The notes beneath the pieces were generated by a model. That model saw nothing but the letters and a program-made list of their open reading frames with translations, ran no database searches and was not told where the DNA came from. Below, one piece after another: positions 18,296-26,510 of a DNA stretch of 64,000 bases. The stretch spans positions 434,001 through 498,000 of the forward strand of contig NZ_LMHU01000005.1 in assembly GCF_001428505.1 (NCBI RefSeq). The letters are read 5' to 3'. Position 1 is the stretch's first letter. Each line of letters starts with the position of its first letter. The position numbers and the translations under genes were made by a program. Source of the stretch: Terrabacter sp. Root181 (GTDB lineage: Bacteria > Actinomycetota > Actinomycetes > Actinomycetales > Dermatophilaceae).

Positions 18296-18364
18296 CGGTC
18301 GCCCTCCTCTCCTGCGGGTCGAGGTGATCCCGGCAGCGACGGCGCCCCCGGGATCACCTCGACC
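18219..18364. repeat. Palindromes with TCGAGGTGAT core spanning the cydD-cydC junction
   Basis: A perfect 17-bp inverted repeat (18317-18333 and 18348-18364; core TCGAGGTGATCCCGG) with a 14-nt loop lies inside the 3' end of cydD. A second, imperfect pair lies in the 5' end of cydC (18219-18235 and about 18252-18270). All are inside coding sequence. They could attenuate cydC relative to cydD or be inserted palindromic elements. Confidence 0.65.
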
Positions 18365-20034
18365 GGGGAGGCGTCGGCGGCGGCGAGGACGAGGTGGTGG
18401 TCGGCGTGGGCGAGCAGCTCGTCGCGGTGCGTGACGGCGACGACCACGCGGCGCTCGGCGAGCTCGGCGACGACAGCGGCCACGTGTTCGGCACCCTCGG
18501 GGTCGAGGTGCGCGGTGGGCTCGTCGAGGAGCAGCAGCGTCTCGGGCGAGAGCCAGGCCCGGGCGAGGGCCAGCCGCTGGCGCTGGCCGGCGGACAGGCC
18601 GAAGCCGTCGTCACCGAGATCGGCGGACAGGCCACCGGGGAGGGCCGCGACGACGCCGTCGACCTCGACCGCGCGCAAGGCCTCCCACAGCTGGTCGTCG
18701 GTGGCCGGGTGCCCGATCGTCAGGGCCGATCGCACCGACCCCGTCGCGAGGAACGGCCGCTGCGTCACGTAGTGCGAGGCCGGCGTCTCGACGGTCCCGG
18801 AGCCGGGGCTGCGGAGGCCGGCGAGCAGGTCGAGCAGCGTCGACTTGCCCACGCCCGAGGGGCCGGTCACGACCGTGAGGCCGGGCCCGGCCGCGAGGTC
18901 GAGGTCACGGAGCACCGCAGCCGGCGACCCGGCATACGCGTAGGTGACGCCGACGACCCGCACCTCACCGACCCGCCCGCCCGCCAGTGCCACCCCACCG
19001 AACGCGGCGTTCGGTCGCGAACGCGTTGTTCTACCAGTGAGTTCGGCATCGAACGCGGCGTTCGGTGCGGGGGTCGAAGAGGACCGGGGTGCGGCGGGGG
19101 TGGGCTCGAGCTGGGCGAGGATCACGTCGAGGGCGACGGCGCCGTCGGCGGCCACGTGGTACTCGGCGCCGACCCGTCGCACCGGCCAGTAGGCCTCGGG
19201 TGCGAGCAGGATCGCGACGAGCCCCGCTCCGAGCGTCATCGAGCCGTGCGACAGACGCAGGCCCACGGTCACGGCGACGATCGCGACGGAGATCGTCGCG
19301 AGCAGCTCGAGCGCCGCGGACGACAGGAACGCGATGCGCAGCGTCTCCATCGTCGCGTGCCGGTGCCGGTCGCTGACCTCGCGGATCGTCGTGGCCTGAC
19401 GGCGCGCCCGGCCGTAGGTGACGAGCGTCGGGAGGCCGCGGACGACGTCGAGGAAGTGCCCGGACAGCGAGGCGAGCGCAGCCCACCGGCGCTCGGTCGA
19501 GTCGGCGGTCGACTTGCCGATGAGGGCGGCGAAGACGGGCAGGAGCGGCAGCGTCAGCACGACGACGAGGGCGCTCGGCCAGTCGACGACGAGGAGCGTC
19601 CCGATGGCGAGCACCGGCACGACGGCCGCGGTGACGAGCGTCGGGAGGAAGCGGGCGGCATATGGCTCCACGGCCGCCGTGCCCGCGGTCGCGAGCGAGA
19701 CGGCCGCTCCCGGCTCGAGGCGTGCGTCCGCGTCGACGGCGCCCCAGCGGCCGAGCAGCGCCGCGCGGAGCGCCGACGACACCGAGACTCCCGCCCACGC
19801 GGCGACCCGCTCGGTCGCCGCGGCGAGGACCGCTCGCACGGCGAAGAGTCCGAGCAGCCAGGCGAGCGGCGCCACGAGGTCGGTCCCCTCGACGACCGCG
19901 ACGACGACCGCGGACAGCGCGAACGCCGTGGCGATCGTCGCCGCACCGCCCGCGACGCCGGTCGCGGCGAGGACGGCGACGGGCTTCCGGGCGGCAGGGA
20001 CCGCCCGTAGGAGTCGTGGGTCGAAGGGCTTCAC
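18292..20034 (-). CDS. cydD: ABC exporter subunit CydD (bd-oxidase assembly), with in-frame palindromic insert
   Basis: A 580-residue half-transporter that pairs with CydC. Membrane helices fill the first 300 residues. Walker A GPSGVGKST lies near 388, signature LSAGQRQRLALARAW and Walker B LLLLDEPTAHLD follow. The linker between the membrane and ATPase domains (about 323-346) is unusual: it encodes PNAAF twice from two copies of a perfect DNA palindrome. The C-terminal tail also comes from an inverted repeat. The ATG lies 73 nt after the cydB stop; its stop overlaps the cydC start. Confidence 0.9.
   Translation of the reverse strand: MKPFDPRLLRAVPAARKPVAVLAATGVAGGAATIATAFALSAVVVAVVEGTDLVAPLAWLLGLFAVRAVLAAATERVAAWAGVSVSSALRAALLGRWGAVDADARLEPGAAVSLATAGTAAVEPYAARFLPTLVTAAVVPVLAIGTLLVVDWPSALVVVLTLPLLPVFAALIGKSTADSTERRWAALASLSGHFLDVVRGLPTLVTYGRARRQATTIREVSDRHRHATMETLRIAFLSSAALELLATISVAIVAVTVGLRLSHGSMTLGAGLVAILLAPEAYWPVRRVGAEYHVAADGAVALDVILAQLEPTPAAPRSSSTPAPNAAFDAELTGRTTRSRPNAAFGGVALAGGRVGEVRVVGVTYAYAGSPAAVLRDLDLAAGPGLTVVTGPSGVGKSTLLDLLAGLRSPGSGTVETPASHYVTQRPFLATGSVRSALTIGHPATDDQLWEALRAVEVDGVVAALPGGLSADLGDDGFGLSAGQRQRLALARAWLSPETLLLLDEPTAHLDPEGAEHVAAVVAELAERRVVVAVTHRDELLAHADHHLVLAAADASPVEVIPGAPSLPGSPRPAGEEGDR
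18997..19064. repeat. Palindromic element inserted in frame in cydD
   Basis: ACCGAACGCGGCGTTCGGT (18997-19015) is a perfect 9-bp-arm palindrome around one G. The 15-bp core CGAACGCGGCGTTCG recurs at 19050-19064. Between them lies TCGCGAACGCG, another small palindrome. The block sits in the linker between CydD domains, where an insertion would be tolerated. Confidence 0.7.
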
Positions 20035-20107
20035 CGAAGGTGCACTCTCTCGGCTCGTCGGAGGCGTGGGATGGGTCGGATGGGTCGGGTCGGTCTGGAC
20101 CGGCGCG

Positions 20108-21157
20108 TCAGCGGGAGACGGTCTCGCGCGGCGCGTCTTCGGGAATGTGCTTGACGGTCAGGCGCTTCCGGAAGACCCAGTAGGTCCAGCCCTGGTACAT
20201 CAGGACGATCGGGGTGAAGATCAGCGCGACGATCGTCATGACCTTGAGCGTGTAGTCCGTGCTCGACGCGTTGGCGATGGTCAGGTTCCAGTCGGGGTTG
20301 GTCGAGCTGGGCATGACGTTGGGGAACAGCACGAGGAAGTACGTCGCGACCGCCATGGCGATGGTGACGGCCGTGCCGATGAAGGCCCATCCCTCACGAC
20401 CGACCCGGTTGGCCGCCAGGGCGCCGAGGAGAGCGGCGGCGGCGACCACCGTGGTGACCCACGAGGCGAGCTTGCCATCCGTCAGCCCGAGCCAGAGGAG
20501 CAGGGCGACCGCGAGCACCGCGGCGACGACCCCGACGCGCTCGGCGACCTGGCGTGCCTCGTGACGGATCTTCCCGTCGGTCTTGAGGGCGACGAAGATC
20601 GCGCCGTGCGTGAGGAACAGCGTCACGAAGACGAGCCCGCCGAGGAGGCCGGCCGGGTTGAGCAGCGTGAAGAGGTTGCCGGTGTACTCCTTGTTCGCGT
20701 CGATCGGCACACCGCGCACGATGTTGGTCAGCGCGACGCCCCAGAGGAGTGCGGGCACGAGCGAGCCCCAGAAGATCGCGAGGTCCCAGCGGGCCTTCCA
20801 CCGAGCCTCGGGCCGCTTGTGGCGGTACTCGAAGCCGAGGTTGCGCACGATGAGGGCGACGAGGATGAGCAGCAGCGGTAGGTAGAAGCCGCTGAACAGC
20901 GTGGCATACCAGTGCGGGAAGGCGGCGAAGGTGGCTCCACCGGCGGTGAGCACCCACACCTCGTTGCCGTCCCAGACCGGGCCGATGGTGTTGAGCAGGA
21001 CGCGGCGGCGCTTCTCGGCGTCGGCGGCGTCGGCCGCGTAGCGCTTGCCGCCGAGGACGGGCATCAGCATGCCGACGCCGAAGTCGAAGCCCTCGAGGAC
21101 GAGGTAGCCCGTCCAGAGCACGCCGAGGACGATGAACCAGAAGGTGGCGAGATCCAT
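20108..21157 (-). CDS. cydB: Cytochrome bd ubiquinol/menaquinol oxidase subunit II
   Basis: A 349-residue membrane protein with about eight or nine hydrophobic helices. The N-terminus (DLATFWFIVLGVLWTGYLVL, then GFDFGVGML) and the WDGNEVW loop are typical of CydB. Together with CydA it forms the oxygen-reducing bd oxidase of the cytoplasmic membrane, used at low oxygen or under respiratory stress. It starts 16 nt after cydA, in the order cydABDC, so the four genes probably form one transcript. Confidence 0.95.
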   Translation of the reverse strand: MDLATFWFIVLGVLWTGYLVLEGFDFGVGMLMPVLGGKRYAADAADAEKRRRVLLNTIGPVWDGNEVWVLTAGGATFAAFPHWYATLFSGFYLPLLLILVALIVRNLGFEYRHKRPEARWKARWDLAIFWGSLVPALLWGVALTNIVRGVPIDANKEYTGNLFTLLNPAGLLGGLVFVTLFLTHGAIFVALKTDGKIRHEARQVAERVGVVAAVLAVALLLWLGLTDGKLASWVTTVVAAAALLGALAANRVGREGWAFIGTAVTIAMAVATYFLVLFPNVMPSSTNPDWNLTIANASSTDYTLKVMTIVALIFTPIVLMYQGWTYWVFRKRLTVKHIPEDAPRETVSR

Positions 21158-21173
21158 TGCAGCTCAGCCCTTC

Positions 21174-22652
21174 TCAGTAGGCGAAGACGAGGGGTGCGTC
21201 CTCGTCCCGGTCGGCGGGGTCCTGCGGCTCCTCGAAGGGCTCGGCCCCCTTGCGGACGTAGTGCAGGAAGAGCTTGATCTCGACGACGGCGAGCGCGCCG
21301 TAGAGGAGCGTGAAGACGACCATCGACGTGATCACCTCGCCCATCGAGACACTCGGCGAGACGCCGTTGGCTGTCGTCATGAGGCCGAAGACGAGCCAGG
21401 GCTGGCGGCCGACCTCAGTGAAGATCCAGCCGAAGCTGTTGGCGAACACGGGAAGGAGCGGAGCGGCCACGGCGGCATACGCGAGCCACCTGGCGGTCGG
21501 GGTGCGCCCCTTGCGCGTCAGCCAGAGCACGGCGATCGCGATGAGCGCCGTGACGATCCCGAGACCGATCATGAGACGGAACGTCCAGTAGGTGGTCGGG
21601 ATGTTGGGGACGAAGGCGGTCGCGACGTCGGCCACCCGGGGGTTGCCGCTCGCACCGTACGTCTTGGCGTACTCGGTCTTGAGGTCGTTGATGCCCCGGA
21701 CGGCGCCCTCGAAGTTGCCGGTCGCGAGGAAGCTCAGCAGGCCGGGGATCTCTATGATCGCGTTGGCGTGCGACCCGTCGAGCGAGCCGACGGTCAGCAC
21801 CGAGAAGGGAGCGCCGTCACCCGCGGGAACGGACTCGTAGAGTCCCTCGGCTGCCGCCATCTTCATCGGCTGCACCTCGGTCATGATCTTGCCCTGCACG
21901 TCGCCGGTGATGGTGACGCCGACCGCGGCGACGAGCGTCAGGACGGCGCCGATGCGCGTGGCCGTGCGGTACATCGGGGCGTCGGTGCGGGCGACGTCCT
22001 GCGCGTCGTCGGCGGCCGCCTTGGCCTCGCGGCGCATGAGCCAGAGCGAGACGCCCATGACGACGCCGGCACCGGCCATGTAGGCGGCGAAGATGACGTG
22101 CGGGAAGGTGACGAGCTGGACCTTGTTGGTCAGCACCGCGAAGAAGTCGGTCAGCTCCGCGCGGCCGCTCGCGGCGTTGTAGGTGTAGCCGACCGGGTGC
22201 TGCATGAACGAGTTGGCGGCGAGGATGAAGTACGCCGACAGCACCGTGCCGATGTGCACGAGCCACATCGTCGTGGCGTGCAGCTTCTCGGGGAGCCGGC
22301 CCCAGCCGAAGATCCACAGCCCGAGGAAGGTCGACTCGAGGAAGAAGGCGAGCAGCGCCTCGATGGCCAGCGGCGCCCCGAAGATGTCACCGACGAAGCG
22401 CGAGTAGTCGCTCCAGTTCATCCCGAACTGGAACTCCTGCACGATGCCCGTGACGAGCCCGAGCGCGAAGTTGATGAGGAAGAGCTTGCCGAAGAACTTG
22501 GCCAGCCTCATCCACTGCGGGTTGTGCGTGCGCACCCAGGCAGTGTGGAAGACGGCGACGATGAGGGACATGCCGATCGTGATCGGCACGAAGAGGAAGT
22601 GGTACACGGTGGTGATGGCGAACTGCCACCGTGCCAGGTCCGTTGCATCCAT
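21174..22652 (-). CDS. cydA: Cytochrome bd oxidase subunit I
   Basis: A 492-residue subunit that carries the three hemes and oxidises quinol. The heme ligands are placed as expected: His in TTVYHFLF near residue 18, His in LVHIGTVLSAYF, and Met in WTFRLMIGLG; the proton-path glutamates lie in ALLAFFLEST. The Q-loop is of the short type common in Gram-positive bacteria. GGAG precedes the ATG. First gene of cydABDC. A short dyad lies about 27-42 nt upstream of the start. Confidence 0.96.
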   Translation of the reverse strand: MDATDLARWQFAITTVYHFLFVPITIGMSLIVAVFHTAWVRTHNPQWMRLAKFFGKLFLINFALGLVTGIVQEFQFGMNWSDYSRFVGDIFGAPLAIEALLAFFLESTFLGLWIFGWGRLPEKLHATTMWLVHIGTVLSAYFILAANSFMQHPVGYTYNAASGRAELTDFFAVLTNKVQLVTFPHVIFAAYMAGAGVVMGVSLWLMRREAKAAADDAQDVARTDAPMYRTATRIGAVLTLVAAVGVTITGDVQGKIMTEVQPMKMAAAEGLYESVPAGDGAPFSVLTVGSLDGSHANAIIEIPGLLSFLATGNFEGAVRGINDLKTEYAKTYGASGNPRVADVATAFVPNIPTTYWTFRLMIGLGIVTALIAIAVLWLTRKGRTPTARWLAYAAVAAPLLPVFANSFGWIFTEVGRQPWLVFGLMTTANGVSPSVSMGEVITSMVVFTLLYGALAVVEIKLFLHYVRKGAEPFEEPQDPADRDEDAPLVFAY

Positions 22653-22678
22653 GGGGGCTCCGCGAGGGTCGCACCAGA

Positions 22679-22694
22679 ACTACATGACGTAGTA
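22679..22694. promoter_or_regulatory. Candidate operator in front of cydA
   Basis: CTACATGACGTAG is a dyad (CTAC-N5-GTAG); read on the minus strand the longer form is TACTACGTCATGTAGT. TACA/TGTA-type half-sites are typical for BlaI/MecI-family repressors, and one such repressor gene follows cydC. The divergent GntR protein is another candidate. Confidence 0.35.
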
Positions 22695-22812
22695 GATGCT
22701 AGCGGGTGGGTTTCTCGGGAGTGGACCCCATGTCCGGGGATGCGCGTGACACCGGTCACGGGCGGGGGCGTGGACCGCGCCCGCCGGGGCGTCGACACGC
22801 GCCCGCCGGGCG

Positions 22813-22841
22813 TTGACACGCGCCCACGGCACTGCGTTACT
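22813..22841 (+). promoter_or_regulatory. Promoter of the GntR gene
   Basis: TTGACA (22813-22818), a 17-nt spacer, then GTTACT (22836-22841), which ends 6 nt before the GTG start. This is one of the few promoters here with a consensus -35, and it implies a leaderless message. Confidence 0.55.
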
Positions 22842-22847
22842 CACCGG

Positions 22848-23213
22848 GTGACCGAACTCGACATCGTCGTCGACCCCGCCTCCCACGAGGCCGCCTTCGA
22901 GCAGGTGCGCGCGCAGGTGGAGGCGAGCATCCGCAGCGGCCGCCTCGTGCCGGGGGACCGTCTGCCCACCGTGCGGGCGCTCGCTGCCGACCTCGGCCTC
23001 GCCACCAACACGGTGGCGCGGGCGTACAAGGAGCTCGAGGCCGCGGGCCTCGTCGAGACGCGCAGCCGCGCCGGGACGGTCGTCGCGTCGGGCGAGCACG
23101 CGGTCGAAGCCGCGCTCGGCGTGCTCGCGGCGCGCTACGTCGCGGCAGCCCGGGCGGCCGGCGTCACCGACGCGTCAGCCGTGGAGATCGTCCGGCGCGC
23201 CCAGCGCGGCTAG
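22848..23213 (+). CDS. GntR-family (YtrA-like) regulator
   Basis: A 121-residue short GntR protein: a winged-helix domain (QVRAQVEASIRSGRLVPGD, then LPTVRALAADLGLATNTVAR and AYKELEAAGLVETRS) with only a brief helical tail, as in the YtrA subfamily. It therefore lacks a large ligand-binding domain. YtrA-type regulators often control nearby membrane transport genes; here it is divergent from cydABDC with 195 nt between them. Whether it controls cyd is not known. GTG start is supported by the promoter spacing. Confidence 0.88.
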   Translation: MTELDIVVDPASHEAAFEQVRAQVEASIRSGRLVPGDRLPTVRALAADLGLATNTVARAYKELEAAGLVETRSRAGTVVASGEHAVEAALGVLAARYVAAARAAGVTDASAVEIVRRAQRG

Positions 23214-23246
23214 GCCACGACCGAGGGCGTATGCCGGGTGGCCCGG

Positions 23247-23462
23247 TCAGGCGTGACGGGCAGGCTTGGCGCCGAGCGGGCTCGGGGCCTCCGCGCGGAC
23301 CGAACGGGTCGACGGCACGGGCTGGTGCAGGGGGTGCAGGATGCGGGCGACCGTGAGGCGGCGCGAGCGGTCGCGGCGGGACGGGCGCGTGCGCGGCGTC
23401 GGCTGCGTGGTCTGCTCGGGCCAGGCGCCGATGATGCGTGCGGCCTGCGGGGGGATGCCCAT
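23247..23462 (-). CDS. Small basic protein, unknown
   Basis: A possible 71-residue protein, Arg- and Pro-rich (RTRPSRRDRSRRLTVARILH) with no match I recognise. In its favour: ATG preceded by GAGGAG at about 8 nt, and it fills the gap between two genes without overlap. Against it: amino-acid composition is of the kind chance frames give in GC-rich DNA. Confidence 0.4.
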   Translation of the reverse strand: MGIPPQAARIIGAWPEQTTQPTPRTRPSRRDRSRRLTVARILHPLHQPVPSTRSVRAEAPSPLGAKPARHA

Positions 23463-23615
23463 GACGTGCTCCTCGTGGCTCGTGTGCTGAGGGGTCGTGG
23501 CGGCCCCGACGGTCAGAGGTCAGTGGGGGGGTGGTGATACGTCGGCGCGCGCAGCGCCCTTACCGGTGGTAACTTCGCCGGAATCAGGAGACCCTCACTC
23601 CTCGGGGAGGCTTCG

Positions 23616-25673
23616 ATGACGAAGCGCTGGTTCCGGACCATCCCTCGACCCCTGGTCGCCGTCGCGGCAGCTGCCGCGGTCGGGGCGGCAGGCCTGAGCA
23701 CGGCTGTGGCAGCGGGTGATCCGTACGCGCCAGTCAACCCGCAGAGTCCCGACTCGCAGGTCGACGTCGCCGGACCGCCGTTCAGCGGGACGCAGCCCGA
23801 CGGCACGGTGCGCGGCTACGTCGACGCCCACACCCACCTCATGTCGAACGTCGGCTTCGGGGGCAACATCGTGTGCGGAGCGACCTTCAGCGCGAACGGG
23901 ATCGCCGACGCGCTGAAGGACTGCGACAACCACTACCCCAACGGCCAGGCCGCGCTCATCGAGAACCTCACCAACAAGGAGGGCGGCAACCCGCTCGCCA
24001 CGCACGACCCCGTCGGGTGGCCGACGTTCGCGGACTGGCCGAGGTGGAGCAGCCTGACCCACCAGCAGATGTACTACAGGTGGGTCGAGCGGGCCTGGCG
24101 CGGTGGCCAGCGGATCATGGTCGCTGACGCGGTCAACAACAACGTGCTCTGCAGCCTGCCGACCCAGGTCAACCGCTACTCGTGCGACGACATGGACACC
24201 GTGCGGCGCCAGATCGCCGAGACCAAGAAGCTCGAGGCGTTCGTCGACCAGCAGTACGGCGGCACGGGCAAGGGCTGGTTCCGGATCGCCTACTCCGCCG
24301 ACGAGGCCCGCGCCTACGTCGCCCAGGGCAAGCTCGCCGTCATCCTCGGTGTCGAGGTCAGCAACCCCTTCGGCTGCAGGCTCACCCTCGGCGTCCCCGG
24401 CTGCACCAAGGCGCAGATCGACGCCGGCCTGACCGAGCTGCACGGGCTCGGGGTGCGCTCGATGTTCCTCTGCCACAAGTTCGACAACGCGCTGTGCGGC
24501 GTGCGCTTCGACGAGGGCACGCAGGGTGTCATCGTCAACCTCGGCAACTTCCTCGACACCGGCCAGTGGTGGCAGGTGCAGACGTGCACGGGCGAGCTGC
24601 ACGACCACACCGTCGCCAACGGCGTCATCCCCAAGGAGCTCGCGCCCTACCTCCCTCTGGGACTCGTCCTGCCGATCTACCCCGAGGGGCCCCACTGCAA
24701 CCCGCGCGGGCTCTCGTCGCTGGGGGAGTACGCCCTCGCCGGCATGATGCAGCGCGGCATGGTCGTCGAGGTCGACCACATGAGCGTCAAGGCGGCCTCG
24801 CGCACCCTCGACCTGCTCGAGGCCGCGAACTACCCGGGCGTCGTCTCGTCGCACTCGTGGATGGACACCCACTTCACCGAGCGCCTCTACCGCCTGGGCG
24901 GGTTCGTCACGCAGTACGGCCACGACGCCGACGAGTTCGTCGACACGATGCACACGGACGAGGCGCTGCGGGCGAAGTACCACGTGGGCTACGGCTTCGG
25001 CATGGACATGAACGGCTTCGGAGGTACGCCGGCGCCGCGGTCGGGCTCGAACGTGACCTATCCCTTCACCACGCTGGGCGGATCCCAGGCCGACCGCCAG
25101 GTCACGGGCCAGCGCACGTGGGACTACAACGTCGACGGCGTCCCGCACTACGGGCTCATCCCGGACTGGGTCGAGGACATGCGCCGGATCGGCGGCCAGC
25201 AGGTCGTCGACGAGCTGGCGATGGGCGCGGAGTCCTACCTCCGGACGGCCCGCGCCGCCCAGACGTGGTCGCTGCCGACCGACCTCGCGACCGGACGTCC
25301 GGCGACGGCCAGCAGCTACCAGTGGGACCTCTTCACCGACCTCCGCGCGCCCCGCGCCGTCGACGGGCGGCGCGACACCCGCTGGGCCAGCGCGTGGAGC
25401 GACAACCAGTGGTGGCGGGTCGACCTCGGCTCGGCGCGACAGGTCGGTCGCGTCGTCCTCGACTGGGAGTCGGCCTGTGCCCGCGACTACCGCGTCGAGG
25501 TCTCGACCGACGGGTCGACCTGGACGACGGTCGCGAGCCGCACCGGCGCCGACGGCGGCCTCGACGTGCTCGCCTTCACCCCGACGACGGCCCGCTACGT
25601 CCGCGTCGTCGGCACGAAACGCGCGACGTCGTACGGCTACTCGCTGTGGGAGGTCGGCGTCCAAGCGACCTGA
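23616..25673 (+). CDS. Secreted membrane-dipeptidase-like metallohydrolase with F5/8 type C (discoidin) domain
   Basis: A 685-residue exported protein. The signal peptide runs over about 30 residues (RRR-poor start MTKRWFRTIPR, then an Ala-rich core ending near VAAGDPYA). The catalytic part looks like a renal-dipeptidase/amidohydrolase barrel: VDAHTHL near residue 70 gives the first metal-binding histidines, EVDHMS and VSSHSWMDTHF (about 411) further ligands. Residues of about 560-685 form a discoidin domain (ATASSYQWD, NQWWRVDLGSARQVGRV), which usually binds carbohydrate. Substrate is unknown. GGGGAGG lies just upstream of the ATG; a TAACTT hexamer about 45 nt upstream may be the -10. Confidence 0.82.
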   Translation: MTKRWFRTIPRPLVAVAAAAAVGAAGLSTAVAAGDPYAPVNPQSPDSQVDVAGPPFSGTQPDGTVRGYVDAHTHLMSNVGFGGNIVCGATFSANGIADALKDCDNHYPNGQAALIENLTNKEGGNPLATHDPVGWPTFADWPRWSSLTHQQMYYRWVERAWRGGQRIMVADAVNNNVLCSLPTQVNRYSCDDMDTVRRQIAETKKLEAFVDQQYGGTGKGWFRIAYSADEARAYVAQGKLAVILGVEVSNPFGCRLTLGVPGCTKAQIDAGLTELHGLGVRSMFLCHKFDNALCGVRFDEGTQGVIVNLGNFLDTGQWWQVQTCTGELHDHTVANGVIPKELAPYLPLGLVLPIYPEGPHCNPRGLSSLGEYALAGMMQRGMVVEVDHMSVKAASRTLDLLEAANYPGVVSSHSWMDTHFTERLYRLGGFVTQYGHDADEFVDTMHTDEALRAKYHVGYGFGMDMNGFGGTPAPRSGSNVTYPFTTLGGSQADRQVTGQRTWDYNVDGVPHYGLIPDWVEDMRRIGGQQVVDELAMGAESYLRTARAAQTWSLPTDLATGRPATASSYQWDLFTDLRAPRAVDGRRDTRWASAWSDNQWWRVDLGSARQVGRVVLDWESACARDYRVEVSTDGSTWTTVASRTGADGGLDVLAFTPTTARYVRVVGTKRATSYGYSLWEVGVQAT

Positions 25674-25724
25674 CCCGCGCCCGCGAGGGGCAGGCGGCAG
25701 GCGGCAGGCGCGACGTGTGGACTG

Positions 25725-26510
25725 TCAGTCGACGAGGTCGACCTGCCAGTGTTCGTCGTCGCGCAGCCCGGGTGCCGGCCACGCCGGCTCTGGTCGCCAC
25801 TGCGTCCACTCGTCCCCGAAGGGCCAGTCACGGCGGTCGAAGGATGCGCGCCCGTGCTCGCCGTTGTGCCGGATCATGTCGGCCCGCTCGGCGGAGCACC
25901 GACGCTGCTCGACGGCGGCCTCGAGCTCGTCGGCGTCCTTGACGTTGACCGTGCCGTCGGCCTCGATCCAGAGGTCGAGCACGTGGTCGCCGGTGAACGT
26001 CTCCGTGCCGCGACGCTGGTGGACGGTCTCGAGGTTGACGTACCAGCCCTCGAACTCCCAGCGGTCGTAGGCCGCCGGGTCGGCCGGGTCCGTCGGCGCA
26101 CCTTCGAGGTCGGGCACGTCCCAGAAGAGCCACACCGACCACGGCGCCTCGACCGGGGCGATCCGCAGGATGCCGGCGCCGCGCCACCGCGACCGGGCCT
26201 GCACGCGCTGGGCGTCGCGGAGGAACCGCTCGCCCATCGGCACGTCACGCAGGTCCGAGCCGTCGGCATACCGCTTGGTCAGCTGCACGGTGCCCGGCGC
26301 GAGCCAGGCGACGAGGCCCCGCTCGTCGTCACGGACGACCCGCATCGGGGACGCGGTCTCGGGACGTCCCGGCTCCCACGCGTGGTCGCGGTAGCGCCAC
26401 ATGACGACGTCGCCGGGCACGAGGAAGGGCGCCACCCCCAGCGGGCGGGCACCCTCCGGCGCCGTGACGGCATACGGCTCGAGCACCGGTCCCGTGCCGG
26501 TCGTGCTCAT
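25725..26510 (-). CDS. DUF402 domain protein (nucleoside-phosphatase-like fold)
   Basis: A 261-residue protein. The N-terminal part carries VMWRYRDHAWEPGRPE; the DUF402 core follows with WSVWLFWDVPD, RWEFEGWYVNLETV and DHVLDLWIEADG, including the conserved Asp/Glu that bind metal in this family. Characterised relatives hydrolyse nucleoside di- or triphosphates, but this one may act on something else. The ATG overlaps the paaK stop (ATGA), so the two are translated together; a link to phenylacetate metabolism is possible but unproved. Confidence 0.8.
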   Translation of the reverse strand: MSTTGTGPVLEPYAVTAPEGARPLGVAPFLVPGDVVMWRYRDHAWEPGRPETASPMRVVRDDERGLVAWLAPGTVQLTKRYADGSDLRDVPMGERFLRDAQRVQARSRWRGAGILRIAPVEAPWSVWLFWDVPDLEGAPTDPADPAAYDRWEFEGWYVNLETVHQRRGTETFTGDHVLDLWIEADGTVNVKDADELEAAVEQRRCSAERADMIRHNGEHGRASFDRRDWPFGDEWTQWRPEPAWPAPGLRDDEHWQVDLVD

